Origin: Galbula dea
Taxonomy: Eukaryota; Chordata; Aves; Piciformes; Galbulidae
NCBI GenBank assembly: GCA_013399015.1
Contig: VWZX01001688.1
Location: 4,552,220 to 4,616,219, forward strand
Length of the DNA: 64,000 nucleotides
Direction: 5' to 3'
Below, in pieces: positions 26,001-41,000 of this stretch. Every line of letters starts with the position of its first letter. Within the stretch, counting starts at the first letter, position 1. Below the pieces are notes generated by a model. The model searched no databases, had not been told where the DNA came from, and saw nothing but the letters and a program-made list of their open reading frames with translations. Position numbers and translations under genes: made by a program.

Positions 26001-29000
26001 CTACTACTCAAAGGCTTTTGGTGAATGGTTGTAGCTCAGTTCTCAACTTCAAACATTGGAAATTCCAGCTCAGAAGCTGTCACAAATCAAATGCCTTGGC
26101 AAGGCAGCTGCTTGGAGAGGAAGCCAAAGCTCTGGGTGTGCAATCAAAGGTTGTAAAATATGAAAAGGAAGAACACCCTTGAAAAATAATTCTGCTATGA
26201 AACAGACTGTGTGCCTTAGCTGTGGGAAAACAGTGCATTTCCCTTCCTAAAGAAACAACCCAGAGACACTCACAGGTGATGCTTGTGTAAATGCACCTCT
26301 CCTCATTTCTAGAAGTATTCTCTCATTTTGGAGGTACAATCACTGCAGACACATAATTTAAACATATGGCTCAAATCTGCTGGCGCAAAGTAACTCTTGG
26401 GCATGGTGAGTGAGGCAGTCAGTCATAGCTGTGATTGATGGGGAATCACCAAACACTCCTGTTAGCATAATGCTTCAGGAAAGGAAAGTTCAGGAAGATG
26501 GAACTTGAGACCTGTAAGATGGAGGTGGACAACCTATTGATGAGAAAATAAGCAAAACACCAAAAAGTGTGCAGGACAACTAAGGTGATCCTAACAAAAT
26601 AAGCACATATCTTAGGTTAGTGGTTATCAGTAAATTTGCCTCGCCTCTGTTGCAAATATGCAAGTAAGCTCAGCATCTTTGAAAGCCTGGCCTTGATTAT
26701 CTGTCTACAATCTGAATCCTGCAGACTGCACTCTATCTGATATAGATAGGGCTCTGATCTCTCTGAAGTCTTTTGTCTCTCCAAACTGGCTCTGTTGTGG
26801 CATTGAGGTGATGCAAGAGGAGGCAGGATGGCAGAGTTGTGCAACAACAGGGGCGGTTAAAAGAAAACATGATGGATACATGTGCATGCTTAGGTGTGAA
26901 GTAGGCAGGTATCAGATCCAAAAATATGGGAAAGCTGCAGATAAAATGTCAACAAATCCTTGGTGCTTGTTTTGACATGTCCTAGAGAGTACTCTTTTCA
27001 GATACAGAAGTTGTAAACATTAAGATGCAGTGGTGAAGAAGTGTAGTTACAGCTGGACCTCATAGCAATACAGTTGAAACCAGCACCAGAAAGTAATGTT
27101 GCCCAGAAAGTCTTGTGATCCTAGTTTAACACCCCACTATTCTCAAAACTTCTAAACCAAATGACCCATCAGCATAAAGCTGACAAACTTGAACTGATCC
27201 CACATTTGGTCATTTTCACAACAAAATATGTTGCTATTAGAAATAAGAGCTCCAACTATTTTCAGCTACTTTGTCAATCACTACTGGTAAGTGAAAAGTC
27301 AACCTGAGCTAATTCTGTAAACACTGTTTGGCCCACTGGTTTTGTAACACAGGTTGATGGTAGGCAACACAAGACAGCAAAGGTTACACTTAGATGTAAC
27401 TTGCAGTAGTTATTATTTCTCTCTACATATAGCAAAAAAAAATGTCATTTTAGCCTTTAGCTTTAGCCAAGCACATTAGCTCCATGTCAATCACTAACTC
27501 CATGTGTCAAGCAAAGAACCAGTGAATCACAGCAATAATTTTGCAAGAATAACTGTGTTAAAAAAAACTATTACAGAAGCATTAAAGAGCTAATCCAAAT
27601 CCCAGGGAAGGCAACAGAAATATTTCCACTAATTTCAATGGATTTCATGGGAGGCCTTTTGCCAATCTACCTACCTAAGTATTTTTATGCCTTTGTTTTC
27701 TGAAGATATAAAAAAATCTTTTTCACAAGCAAAGTAAACACCAGATGAATAGATTCTGTGCTCAGGCAGCCAAACAGGGAAAGCTTTGGTAATTCCATAC
27801 TTCCTACTCCCTGGCACATTTAGGTGATACACTTGGAATATATTTTGAATATTTAAGCATCCTGTTAACACTTTCCCCTGATAATATGTTAATTGGTTTT
27901 TATAAGGCACTTTAAGAGTAGTTGTCTCATTTATTGTAGTGCTCACAACAATTAGAGTGATACTTGTTTCTCGTTTACAATGAAAAAAAAAGCACCAAAA
28001 GGAATGTGCAGTAGGGTGTCTGTAATGTCTTTACTCCCAAAAAAGGCCAGAAGGGATTTGAAAAGGACTTTAATCTCAAATAGATTAAAGGTTCTGAATT
28101 CCTGAGACTGAAAGATAAGTCAAAGGAAAATAGATTCCAAAAGGCAACACCCACTTGCCTCAGCCAGGCAGGAAACTTGCTGCAGAGCCATCAGCAGTTG
28201 TCAAGAAAACCCTAGGAGGTTTGGATGCCAAAAAAATCTGCCACACTCTGGCATCAGGGTCTAACAGGTTTTCAGAGTCTACCTGTGCCTGCCTGGCCCC
28301 AGGGACTGCAAAAGGCATGTGAGTTATCATATAGGGTCTTTATTTGCTTTCCCTCTGAGAGCTGTAGAGCTACAGAAGACAAGTTCTATTTCTCCAGAGA
28401 AGGCTGAGGGCTGGCTGATTTGTCCACTGAGCCAGTGGATTGATTTTAGCCTTAGTATTTGCTTGAAAGGGCAAACTACACCTTGAGTTTTATCATTTTC
28501 ATCCAGCAGTGCAAAACCTTGTTTGAATTTCCAAGGGAAGGCCCACTCCTATCTACTGCTTCATCCTGCTGCCTCCCTTGTGAAATGGATTCAGATGGAA
28601 AATAATTTTCCTTTCCCCAGATGAGTTTTCAGTGGATGCCCTCCTCACCTAGCTCACCACGGTGCCCCAAGAGCAGCAGGAACAGGGACCTCCCAGGACA
28701 ACAGGAGGGAGAGCAGGGCCACCCCTTGGACTCTGGGCTTGTAGAGGTTGTGAAACTGAGCTGTAAATTTTCAGGATACAAAATTTGAAACCTCTTGATG
28801 ATATTCTAATTAACAGGCATTAAATCTTCCCTCTATAAATTGCACTTCTTTGTCTCTAAATTGGTGGATAAACCCATGCCACTTATGAAATACAGGCCTT
28901 TTCTCAGTATGTTAGTGAGGTCCAAGAAGAAGGAAACCAATTAGGGGAAGGACCCAGCAGTCTCTGCAGCTGAAAGAGCCTACTGGGCTCTTTGAGATTC

Positions 29001-32000
29001 CCTAGGGAACAAGAAGTACAAGGTTAGTCCTAGTTTTCTGAGGAAAAGGGGGAGTATAATAAACATTGCAATAATTTCATGCCAGGCCATGGTCTGGTAA
29101 GGCACATGTTTCCCTCCTCATTGTGCTTGACAGCAAGAATTAGAGAGGCAGTGGCAGTAAATTTATAATGGCAAGAATTTGGGAATGAGAAGTTCTGTGA
29201 TTGGTTTTCATTTGCTTCATCCTCTCGGCTACAAGATTTACATGCTGACATTAGGCAGCTAAAGCAGCAGTTAAAGAAATATTTTTAAAAATAGTTAAAG
29301 AATATAAATTGAGAGTCCTATAAATGGAGTAGAGCAATGTCCTGGGTCATGTGATAGGATATATATACTTTTTTTAAAGAGTGATAAAATCAGTATTTGG
29401 AGGGCTTTTTGTATTGCATAGTTACCGTTTTCCAACTCATCCAAAAGCTACTGCATTTCTTTAGGAAACCTAAGGAAAAACAAATGTACTCTTGGTTTTG
29501 GTCTGTGAGATAAGCTTACTAGAAAAATAGTCTGTGGTTTTTCTAGAACTCATTAATGCATCCCATTGCCAGGGACTGCTGCCATCCTGCCACTTCTGAA
29601 AACAGCTCGTCCTTCAGCCACAGGCCCAGGACTCTCAGGCACGGGGCGGGGGTGCCTAGTCTCCTCTGCCAAAGCCTTGTCCTGATGGTCTCATCCCCCT
29701 CTGCCCTTTGCCGAAGGGGCTGCTCTGAGACAAGGCAGTGGGCAGCAGAAGGGATCCTGCACCAGATGCTCAGTGCTCGTGTACCCATTTTACAGCTGGG
29801 CAAAGGGGGGTGACTGTGATAACCTATTTCTTGCACAGCAAATTCAGAGTGTGGCAGGGCAAAATCCTGCCCTGGCAATGGGTAGAAAGCAGGACTAGTG
29901 CATTAATTTCAAATTAGATAAAACCCAGGCTCCACACATCCTGATCCCCAACCCCAGAGGCTGGAAACAGGAGGGTTCAAAAATTCTTTATTGCTCACTC
30001 TGCAAAGTGATCTGGGGTAATCATTTTTTGCTTTGAAAGGGGAAAAACCCCCCCAACACTGGAGTTAATATTCTTTCTTTAGCCATCACTTCATTTTTTT
30101 TAGCTTTCAGCATGAAGGTGGTGTTGCCAGCAAGACCACCTAGCCACAAAACCAGCAGGGAGCTTCCAAAATTCTTCTAAACACTGACTCCTTGTTATAA
30201 ATTGAGAAGTGGTAATAGCAGCAGTGCATATCACATCTGTGCCAGGCTTCAGCCCTGGGAAGCAGCATTCTCCTTACTGCTGAACACAACTTGGAAAGAT
30301 CCTTTCAGTCCACACATGTATCAGCATTAGCTATTTCTTTGTCAACAAATCCCTTAATACAGACCCATTCTATCATGTACAGATGTCCAAAAAATAATGG
30401 AATACTGTACTACAAGATTAAACACTTTAATGTCAGCATATGTGTTGCATGACTCTGAACAATGGTATCATTGTGCGTGTACAAACAGCAGGCCGAGGGA
30501 AGATGGGTTTAATTATCTCCAAAACAGCAGCAAGTTCTTCCTGACCAAGTTAAACTTCAGCTAGCAAGGACTGCTCAGGGCAGAAATTGGTGTTTCTCCA
30601 GCAAAATGCCAGGGCCTTTTCTGGTGTTCTTCAAGCATTAGAGTTAGTGTTGTATGAGGTTCAGGTAGAGCTTGGGAGAACAATGCGGAGCCACCTGCAC
30701 CGCAGGAGCCGCGCTGGCAAGGAATGTGGTGGGGGGATGAGAAGGTGCTGTGAGCCACCACATTTTCTCACCCCCAGTGTCGCCAAGGAGCCTTTTAAGT
30801 TAAAAATCCTTAGGATGGTAGATGGCAAGGGGGAAATACAATGACTGGGAAGGAAAGGACAGAGAGAAGCATACATACTGCCTTCTACACTTGGAGCCCT
30901 TCCCCTGCCAGGATTTCTTTGCAGGCACTTTAAGGCAACACTGGATGGATTTCTCCTTAAAGAACACCCATGAAATATCTGGGAAGGTTACGCACAGGTA
31001 ATCCATTTTCTTTTCCAAGTGTGCCCTGATCAGTACCCATTTATGCTGTGGTTTCTCTGCTGAAATCAGAGCCAGACTAGATGAAAGGTATTGTGAAAAA
31101 TTTACACGTGGGACTGCTCTGTGAACACGAAACTCTCCTAATAGTAAACAGACCGATCGTGGTGTGAATCCTGATGCTGAGTTTGCAGTGTCTGTATGTG
31201 CATCTGGGGAAAGCAAAGTCAAATAAGCAGGGAAGAGTTGTATTTCTTCAGAATACCTTATTCACAGCCTTAACATGTGAAACATGGCAGCACATCGTGC
31301 TGCAATCCATCTGCAGCTGCTATAACACCCTGAGGATTGCTGTGGGATTTGGGGTGTGAGGAAATGGTGAAATGGGGAGTGACAGGCGAAAGAAATAAAT
31401 GGGACTTCATAAAGTTGTTCCTTTAGACAGACTCCTATTTCTACCTTCATCTTCCAGTAATCCAATATAAGGAGATCTCCTGCAGGGCCTCCCTCATCAG
31501 CTTCTCAAATCTTGGTTCTCCTTCCCCATTCACTGGAAAGGGGGAACCCACGACAGTGCTGACCTGAAGATTTGCCCCCAGTCACTCTCCTTTTCCCAGC
31601 ACCATGGGGGTGGCATTTTTCCAGAGAGGCAAGCTGGGGACCATGGTGATGCTGCAAAACATGGTCGCTCTTGTGTACTCCCAACTGGCCAGCATTGTGG
31701 CCATCACAATACGTCTCAAGCTCTCATGCTGTCACAGGAATCAGTTAACTGAGGCTGGTATTTACCCCTGACAGGGTGTACCACAGACAGAGTGGGGTTG
31801 TTACATCTCTCTGTGTATCTGAAAGACGGGGATGCACCTGGTCAGCAGCTCCAAGTCAAGGGCTCCTCCAGCACCTTGTAGGGACCATGGGCTGCACAGG
31901 GCAGGCTAAGGCAACTGCAAAGCTTCCAGCCCACCAAAGGCAACCTTAGCTTTTCTCTACACTCTCCTCTAGAAATGTCCCTGTAGTCAAACTGAGCAAA

Positions 32001-35000
32001 ATTACAGGCAGAAGCTCATTATGCCTGCTTTCACAGCATGGAATAACACAGCCTAAGAGTAGAGGCATGCTGCTGCCTAATGCATCCCTTAAACACTCTG
32101 GGAGGGTTGTGGGAGGTATGTGGGATGCAGGTGGAAGGTATGTGAAGATGCAGGAATACATTTTTCTTTTCCTTCTTTGAACAGAGATGACTGCTACATC
32201 ACCCTGCTCGCACTCTCTTTTTTGGTAATTCAGCGGACATCAAGACTCTTTTCTTGGCGCTGTGTAATCAGTGAGTTGTATGTGGTGAGGCCAACTTCAC
32301 AGGGAAGCTGTGCCAGCAGTAGGTGTGAACTCCAAGTCACACATTTTGCTAGTGCATCCAGGGGTCAAGGAGATAGTGGCAGCCTCAGGAGGAGGGGAAG
32401 GAATCACAGATGAGGATCAGGACAGCGGAGACCAAGGTGGCAGCTACAGCGCAGAACAAGGTACTACTGGTATAGAGGAGAAAACAGAGTGATGGGTTTC
32501 TCAAGGGGGAGGAGGCTCTAGAGCACAAAGAGAGAGAAAAGTTAGTGACAGTATGGTTCATTGAGAAAAATAATCCTGCAGTCCAACCAGCAGACAAATG
32601 GGGCCCAAGGTGCTTCCTTCAACCTACACTGGGGCTGGAGGCCTCTCAAAAAATCACTGATGCAAAAACCAGGAGTCTGCCTTGTCTGCTTGTACACACA
32701 GTGCTGAGCAAACAGTAACACATCCCCAGGCCCAAGGAAGGAGAGAACGAGAGACAAGCAGCTGAATAGATCTGGTTAGAAATAACATATATTCAGCCAG
32801 GGAAGATAAGAGGCAGAGCGAGAGACTACTAGAGGAAACCTGAAATGGGCTATTTGGGTTGAAATGCAAATTTTGAAATAAAAAGATCCAGGTCATTCTT
32901 GAAACCTTCCAAGTGTAAAACAGCTCCTCTTCATCTTGGACCAAATTTCAGATCAGGGGAGGGCAAGAAAGTTTCCCCAAAGTGTTTTTAGCCAGATCTA
33001 ACCTAGCATCACGTAAAGGAAGACAGCCCATGAGTGTCCGGCAGTCTGGAAGGGTGCTCATCCTCAGAAGGTGAGGGCAGCAGCACTGCAAGCTTCCCTG
33101 CTCTTCTGATGGTCTCTGCTCACGCCCCAACATCTGTACAAGGGATGGAGTAGACATCTCTGCAGGAAGATGGGAGCCTGTGGCACAGGCACCTTGATCT
33201 GCAAGAAGGCATGTGCAGAGGACATGCAATGAAAAAACAAGTCATGACATAGTAACTCTTCACTGCAAAGATTTGATCATGCAGAGATGTGACAGCATCA
33301 CATTATGCTCTTGCATTCCACTAACTACACTAGGACAAACTAAGAAGGTTTCAGATGTATTTGATAAATTAGATACTGTTCATAATAAACAGCCCAAGTC
33401 AGTAACCTTAGGAAGGTCACTGCCCAAGTGTCTCCAATATCTTTATACTAAACAGACAGCAATGGTACCACTAATGCCCTGGAGATCATGTTCATCTACA
33501 TGTGCAAGGCCAGACTCCTGTGCCTTACACTGGGCCACTGAGAGAGGATATTGCCCACCAATTTAGTTTCAATACTTTCCAAATCTTGCCTCCAGAGCAT
33601 GAAGAACTTTATAAAATTATGCTCATAAACTGATGCTTTTCAGACTTACATGCTGCTAATTATCTTCTACTACATGATTATTTTAAGTTGCCTTCTGTTT
33701 CTCATTACTACTGGTGTATTATTATATAGCATAAAGTTACTTAATCTAGCAAAAAATTCAACAATATTTGCAAAACTGATATAGAAAGGACAACTGGATT
33801 CTGGACTGGTACAGCTGGTTTAAGGTATTTTAGAAGTAAACGAAATCAAATGAGAATTTATAATCCTTCCTGAGGTCTGGATTCCATCAGACTAAACTCA
33901 TTAGGCATTAGGGTGCAGGTGCAGCTAAATAAAGGATTGTTCTGCTTTCCTTAATACTGTAGATTCACATCTTGAGTTCAAAATAAAAGTCTTTTAAAAG
34001 CACATTTATATATTGTGCATCTACTGGCAACACTTGAAAGAGAAAGTTCAGCTGATGGAATCTTCAAATGCCTCATTTTTTCAAAGGAATGTGCCCATTT
34101 CTGCATCAGCCTTGCTGAGGGACACGAGTGGAGAAGTGACTGCACATTGGCCTCTTAAGACTTATTCACTTCATTTGCATTAGACTTCTTTTCATCTACT
34201 GAACAGCTGCCCAAACAAATAACATAAATCTAATTAATCCTCCTTTAATACTGTATTGCCACAACAACACCAGCATCCCCTGAAATGTTCCAGAGTGTGG
34301 GTCTACACCTGCACAGGCTCTTTGGGAGGGACGTGATGGGAGTCGAGGACCAGGAGGAACTGAGCCTTTTTTGTGGTTTATTGTGATAAAAGGAAAATAA
34401 TAAAAGAACCACTTTTCCAGGTTTGAAACCATATGACTTGCTGGATTTCTCATCTGAAATCCCAGATTCTGGTTTTGTTGAGAAAGTAGTTTGTGGGATA
34501 TTGCAAAATAACCAGTCAATATCAGACATGTGGCCATCAGATAAGAATCTGAGCCTTTGACTGCAATCAGCAAAATTTCACCGTGGAATGTATACACTCC
34601 AAGCTGTGCCTAAGACCACAATCAGCTGGACCTTCTGAGCTTGTCTGTGCAATAACAAACATCTGTGCCTTCCTCAGTCAGGCAAGTGCTGGAAGACTAG
34701 GGGGTGAGAAACAATTCAGAGGAAAGGTCCATCTGCCCTGCAGGGGAAAACCCTGCAAGAGCAGAGCTCATCTGCATCCATACTGTTACATCTATTGCGT
34801 ATTTTTCAGGTGTTCTGTTTGTGGGAGGTCTGGTGATAGTTTAGAAGTCATGAACATTAGGTAGAAATACAGTGTTTGGAGAGATGGGAGGAAACATTTT
34901 GGAAAATAATGATTAGAGACTTCAATTACTACTTAAAAACATACTCCAGAGTGCCCTCCTGCATCAAAGTGGGACTTTGTGACCTATTTCACATTTTCCT

Positions 35001-38000
35001 TTGAGATCATCATGTTTCCTCTGTGCTGCCAAGTCAGCTGAGATCAAATGGGGCACTGAGCAGAGCCTCCTGGGTTTGAGACACAGGGACTGGGGAGGAG
35101 GTCACTGCCCAACCGTGACCCTCGCTGCCTACCACCACACAACCATTCAGTCTCCTTTTGCCTCTGATGGGACTCACAGCATATGTCTATGATCTTTTTG
35201 CTTTCCAGGAATGTGTGCTGTGCAACACATTTATTTTTACTGAGAAACATGCAGGGGACTGTTTATTCTTTTAATAACTTGGTATATAGGCCTGAAAGAT
35301 ATGAATACTAAAGATCTGTCAGTTGATGACATCCACATATATTTCTGTTGGTGGATGTAAAATGCTAGCACGTCAGTGACAGCAAGTTTCAACTATTATT
35401 TCAGAAATGTCCTCAGGAAGACACACATATATATATATATATATATGCATGTATAGAGTGTGTGCACATGTTTGTCCCCTTTACACTTTAAAGGTTGGTG
35501 GCCAACACCCCTGGCATAACAGCATCTAAAGGTTAGGAGAAGTTTTATTTTTCAGTTTTAATTCCAACCCACAATCCCTTTTATACAATATTTTTTTTTG
35601 GTACAAGATAAGCCCATCAGTGACATCAGCAGCACCTAGCCCTGCATTCCACACTGTGGATCACAGGGCTGGATTCCTCACACTGAGCCTCTCACTAGGG
35701 TTGGGCCATCCAGGCCTCCTGAGTCAGCCCCTAACAACAGCATTTTCTGTTTTGTTTTGGGTTTTGTGTGTCTTCAAATAGAATTTTGCAATTGCAGTTC
35801 TGGGGTAAAAGATCAACTGTTGTAATACACCCTGGTGTCCTCACATCACTCTGGTATGAATGAAGGGAACACAGCTCACGTCCTGTTGCGTGCAACTGTG
35901 AAAGATAGCACAGAAATGAGAGTATGGGTTTTATGAAAGAGTCTCTCAAGGAGCAGGAATACAGATCACTCTTCTCTAGCTCTGTCTCTTGCCTCCCAGT
36001 CACTACTCTCTTGTTGGACTACAGCTGTCAACACAGAGAGGAAAGACTTGCAGCATATCAGACACACTGACTTAAGATCTCTCCCCCCCTGCAATATTTT
36101 CAGTGAGACAGCTCTCATCTCACAGTTGTGGATTAGTGAGCAAAATGGCACTTACTGTTTTCTAAAAAAGTATCTAGGGTTTGCTTGAATGTGTTTCTGC
36201 GTCATTCTGGATTCTTTCATGTATTTTTGTATTCCCTGTGTCAGGTTTTAATGTAATGTAACAGGCAGGGATTTCTGTGGATATCAAGTCTAATATTCTT
36301 GTAATTTGATTATAATGCATGCCACTGGGTTGCAGGAACTGTTGTATTCAGAGCTCAAAGAGGTGTTCACACCAATGAGAGAGGTTTTACCTGAGATATC
36401 TGAGTTGCTTCTCTTTTTCACCTGTCTCGGGAGACAAATTCATCCACACAGTGCTGAACTATCTTCACCTTCTGATTTGGGCCAAAATTTAAAAGACTGG
36501 TTACTCAAAAGCTTCTTTTTGATTTGAAGAGAAAAATCTGTGCAGAATGATTCTTTTTCAGCTCTTGTCTTCTGCAGTTTATTACAAGTATATTTGTGTA
36601 ATTAGGGGCCCCAGTAGTAATGTTGTTAAAATACAAGTGGGCACATTTATTGTTTCCTCCAAAAGGAAACAACCAATCTCCAGCAGTTCTGGTTTTTCCC
36701 TGTCTCAACTGAACGTTTACTGCTTTATGTAGCTAGCAGATTGTGAGGCTAAAGTTCCTTTTTTTTTTTCCCTCCCCCTATTTCTTTTTGTTGAAAAGAA
36801 AAAAACCCCCTCCTTTCTCTTAACAAATGCTGGATTTTTTAAGGATATGGTCAGAAAGGGGAACTTAAACTCAGTATGATGTTTAGAGTGCCACACAAGC
36901 TCCAGGAACAGTGATGTGCAGTTCTCTTTATTAACATCTAAAAAGTCCCTGTGGGATTATAATTACTGCAGAGTAATAAACAAATAAAAGTAGCAAGATT
37001 AAAATATCCAGAGTATTTTTACTGATAAAAGCAATTAAGTTTTAATTCAAAAGCCAGGGGAGGAGCAGCTAGCCAACATTGAGTATGTGGGCAGAACAGA
37101 TAGATTCAGGTATTGATCCCTGTCAGTGGTGAATGATTGTCAGTTGTGGCATTATAGATACTTGGCTGATGTAAATAAATTGTTCAAATATTGGTACAAA
37201 AGTATTTGAACACCAGTAAATTGTAAGCACCAAAATTCAGAATTTGTAAATTATAGTAATTTTTAATCTTCCATTTAAATGATAAACCTGAACTTGCTTT
37301 CCCTCAGGGTGCTGAAGGACTCATTGAAGTCCATTTCAGGTACACAAGCAGTGAAATGGGACCAGCCCTGTTCCTAAGCTGGCTCAGTAAGAAGAAACCT
37401 GTTTCTCCATCAGAATTGTAACTCGCAACTACAGATGCTGTATTATTTTATGAGCATTTTTTAGTAGTTCTCCCAGGGTTCTTCTGGTCTCTTTTAAAAA
37501 GTTTTACTGCCACTGTGCTGTGGGAAGAACAATTGGTAAAATCAGAGAACCAAGGCAGCCCCACTGGTGCCAACGAAACGAGGTGGCTGAAGGCATGATT
37601 TGGCCCAGTGGCTCTAGTAACAGAGTCAAAGCTCAACCTGATTTACAGCCCCCCAGAGCTGGTACAGACACTGTGCCAGCTCCTCAGACGGTGTCAACTG
37701 TGGTGACTTCACTGCTGGGGTGGCCTTGTGCCAGGTGGCTCCAGCTGAGGATATTGCCTGGTGACATCAGTGGGGTTGCGTTGGAGGTGTAATTCAGACC
37801 AGCATCGCGCGTTGGGAGGTTGCAGCCTAACGAGAGGAAACTTTTTGCTCATTTGAAAGGCAGTTATGCACAACAGGCAAAACTTTGCCCAAGGATGTGC
37901 TGTGAGATTACCAGCCCGATCAGTGCAAGAGAGTTCCCTCCTGACAAAGAGACTAAGAAGGCACTTGCTCGTTTTAATGATCATTTAGAGGGAAGTGGTG

Positions 38001-41000
38001 CCTTCCCTCTCCTCCTCCCTTTGCTTTTTTTTCCCCAAGGAAGGTAGCTTTTAAGAGCTTGCCATGAAGATCTAAGTTAAAGGATTTTCCCTACTACAAA
38101 GCCTGCATAGTTTCCCAGGCCAGGTGGACCCGATAGCACTGACTGCATGCTGAAAAATCTCATCTCCACCCTTCAGGCACTCTAATTGTAAGCCTTTCCA
38201 GATACACTGGGTAAACACTGTCAAAATGAACCTGAAAGGGTTGTTGTTATTGGTTTAGCCCTTAAATAATTATCAGTTTGTCACAACATAATCACAACAT
38301 AATCTTGTTTAAACCTGGATGGCCATTTGCAGTATCTTTTAAATGAGGCGAAATCAGAAACAGTGAAAACCAGAACATTTACCATTACCATCTACTTTAA
38401 GGCCAGGAAAAAAGAATTTTTACTCCTGTAAAATGTAGTTCAACCTGACAACAGAAAAGTCTAAATTGGAAGCTACTGCAGAAGGATAAAGATGTAAAGA
38501 ATAGTGTGGGACCTCTGAGATGCAACAGAAACTTCATGGTCTATGGATAAAATTTTTCAAACAGTTTAGACATAGTTTAAGGCAATTTACATGACGACTT
38601 GATTGACAAAGCACATTACTTGAAGTGCCTTTCCTTCATGAGGCACTTTCTAAATTCTTTCTCTTTCATTTCTTTACTCTCAGGAGACTTTTAAATCCAG
38701 TGAACCAAAACAACACTTTGTTTGTTGGTATAGCACAGGGCTGGCACAGATGGCAGACACTGCACCTGTTCCAATAAAATGGGAAAATCCAGAGATAAAC
38801 CATAGCACTCATTAAGAGGAATCTAGTGAAAACATGAACAATTGGTATTTTGAATAGCCTCCAAGAATAAAAGGAGAAATACATAAACAGACCTTGCTTT
38901 CACCATCATCAGTTTAAAATATTTGTTTAAATGGAACTTCTCATTTGTTTCATGTACAAAGACAGTACCACTACAGAAACTATGATTATGCTTCAATTTC
39001 TTTGAGAAAGCAAAGGATTTTATCTAGCTAGCCCTATTCTTTTAAAGAAAAATTATCTGTTGGCAGTTTTAACTGAAGTCAGTTAATCTCCCTATCCTTA
39101 GTTGTGAGCTTTTTCTACTTTTACATTTTCTCATACTGAGTAATATCACATTCTTACAGTCTAGTTCATAAAGATCAGAATAACAACATCAACAAAAGTC
39201 CTGCTCATCTATTAATAAGTGACTAAAACTGTGGGAGGTGAGAGGAACCATAGAACTGTTTGGATAGTTAGGAACAAAATTTGGAACATGCTGTGTAATA
39301 TCTGATAGATTATTATCAAATTTTAAATGAGAAGAAACATTAAGTAACAGCTACTCAAGGGACAATTTTCTTCCAACATCTGCCTTGATCATCACTGGGT
39401 GTGCTGTTCAACATCCCATATATCTCTCTATTTCTCTCACACATACACACACAAGCATTAAATACAAAATGTCATGAAAATTCCTAAGTATCATTTATTG
39501 TTGGCAGCCCTGTACTGTAAAGCCATTTATATAAAACTGTGGTTGGCAGCTCTCACTCTTCCCTGGGAACAAATTAACATTGGCATTCCAAACACAGGAA
39601 AGTAAGGAAATTAGAAACACAGTTTATATTTGGCCAGTGCTTTGAAATACTGTACCATGCTACTGATGTCAATTAATGAAAAGCAGAATTTTGTGGAGAG
39701 GGTCTGGTTTGGAAACACATTAACACACGTTAAACATGTTTGCACAGGAACTAGATTGTAAGCATCTTGCTTCCAAGACAATAAAGCAATTACACTAAAA
39801 CTTGTAGCCTCAAAGTTGCCATTAATTCACACTCCATCTGAATCACTAAAGGATTTTCACTAACTTCAAGATGTAGTTGACACAAATGTTTGAAAGAATA
39901 TGCAAGGCACAGGACTGTGGGGCTTGCACATAGGAGATCACACCCAAGATCCTCTTACGTTACCTCCTGCAAACCAGGTCAATTTATGTATAAATAATGG
40001 AATTGTACAAGAAATGCTCAAATCAAGGGGCTCTCATCAAACACTGTATTTTCCATCAACAGAATAAGGGTTTCTGAGAGAGATATAGCAATCAGAATCA
40101 GTTCAAACTTGCTACCTGCTATGTTTTTCTTAGAAAAGATGTTTACTGACAAAATTTAAACACTTCTGGGTTTTTTCACATGCACACCAAAAAAATCCTG
40201 ATGGCAGTTTATCTCCTGGCACAACTCCACTGACTTCAGTGGAATTATTCCAGCACGGAATTTGGCCCCGCAGCCTTTACAACACACTGTTTATTTGGAC
40301 TGTGATTCAGATATTTTGATACCAGGAATCTTTCATCGCTGAAGTTTCTCCATATGAAATATGTCTTGTATTAAGAAATATCAGTTTCACATTTTTGTCA
40401 AACATTATTTGTTAAACTCTGTTTGTTGCAAAGATGGGAATTCAGCTGTAGTTCAACAACATGGATTGGGCTAATAATGATAAGCTGCGACTAATAGGAG
40501 CTAGTTCGTGTTTTGATTATTTGCAGTAAAGGAAACCTCCCTCAAAAACAATTTCAAGATTAGGAGAGAAAACTGTTTGAAGCTCTAGCAGGAACTACTG
40601 CATGCTCATTATTTCAACACAGGGGCATTTCTTTGGCCCAATTCTCTTCTGAGTTGTGCTAGTGTAAATCAAGAGGGAGTTTATGGGAATTACTTTGGAC
40701 ATACAGTTGTATAAATGAGACCACAGGGCCAGCTTCAGTAGAAATTTGACAATTTGCACCAATGAAGACCTAGCCAAGAATTTTCTCTTGGGTTTCCATT
40801 TTCCAAACAAATGTGTGTGCAGAACTTTATCCCTGTGATTAGTCTCATTTACTTCAAACAGTTGTAGAATGAAAATCTTCATCCTGAAACTAACTTAAAC
40901 AGCTCGCTCATTTCTTTAGAAGTTCCTTCCCTTTAGAGAAGAAATAGATACCTATAATAGCATATTTTATTTATATATATGTATGTATATATAGTTAATT

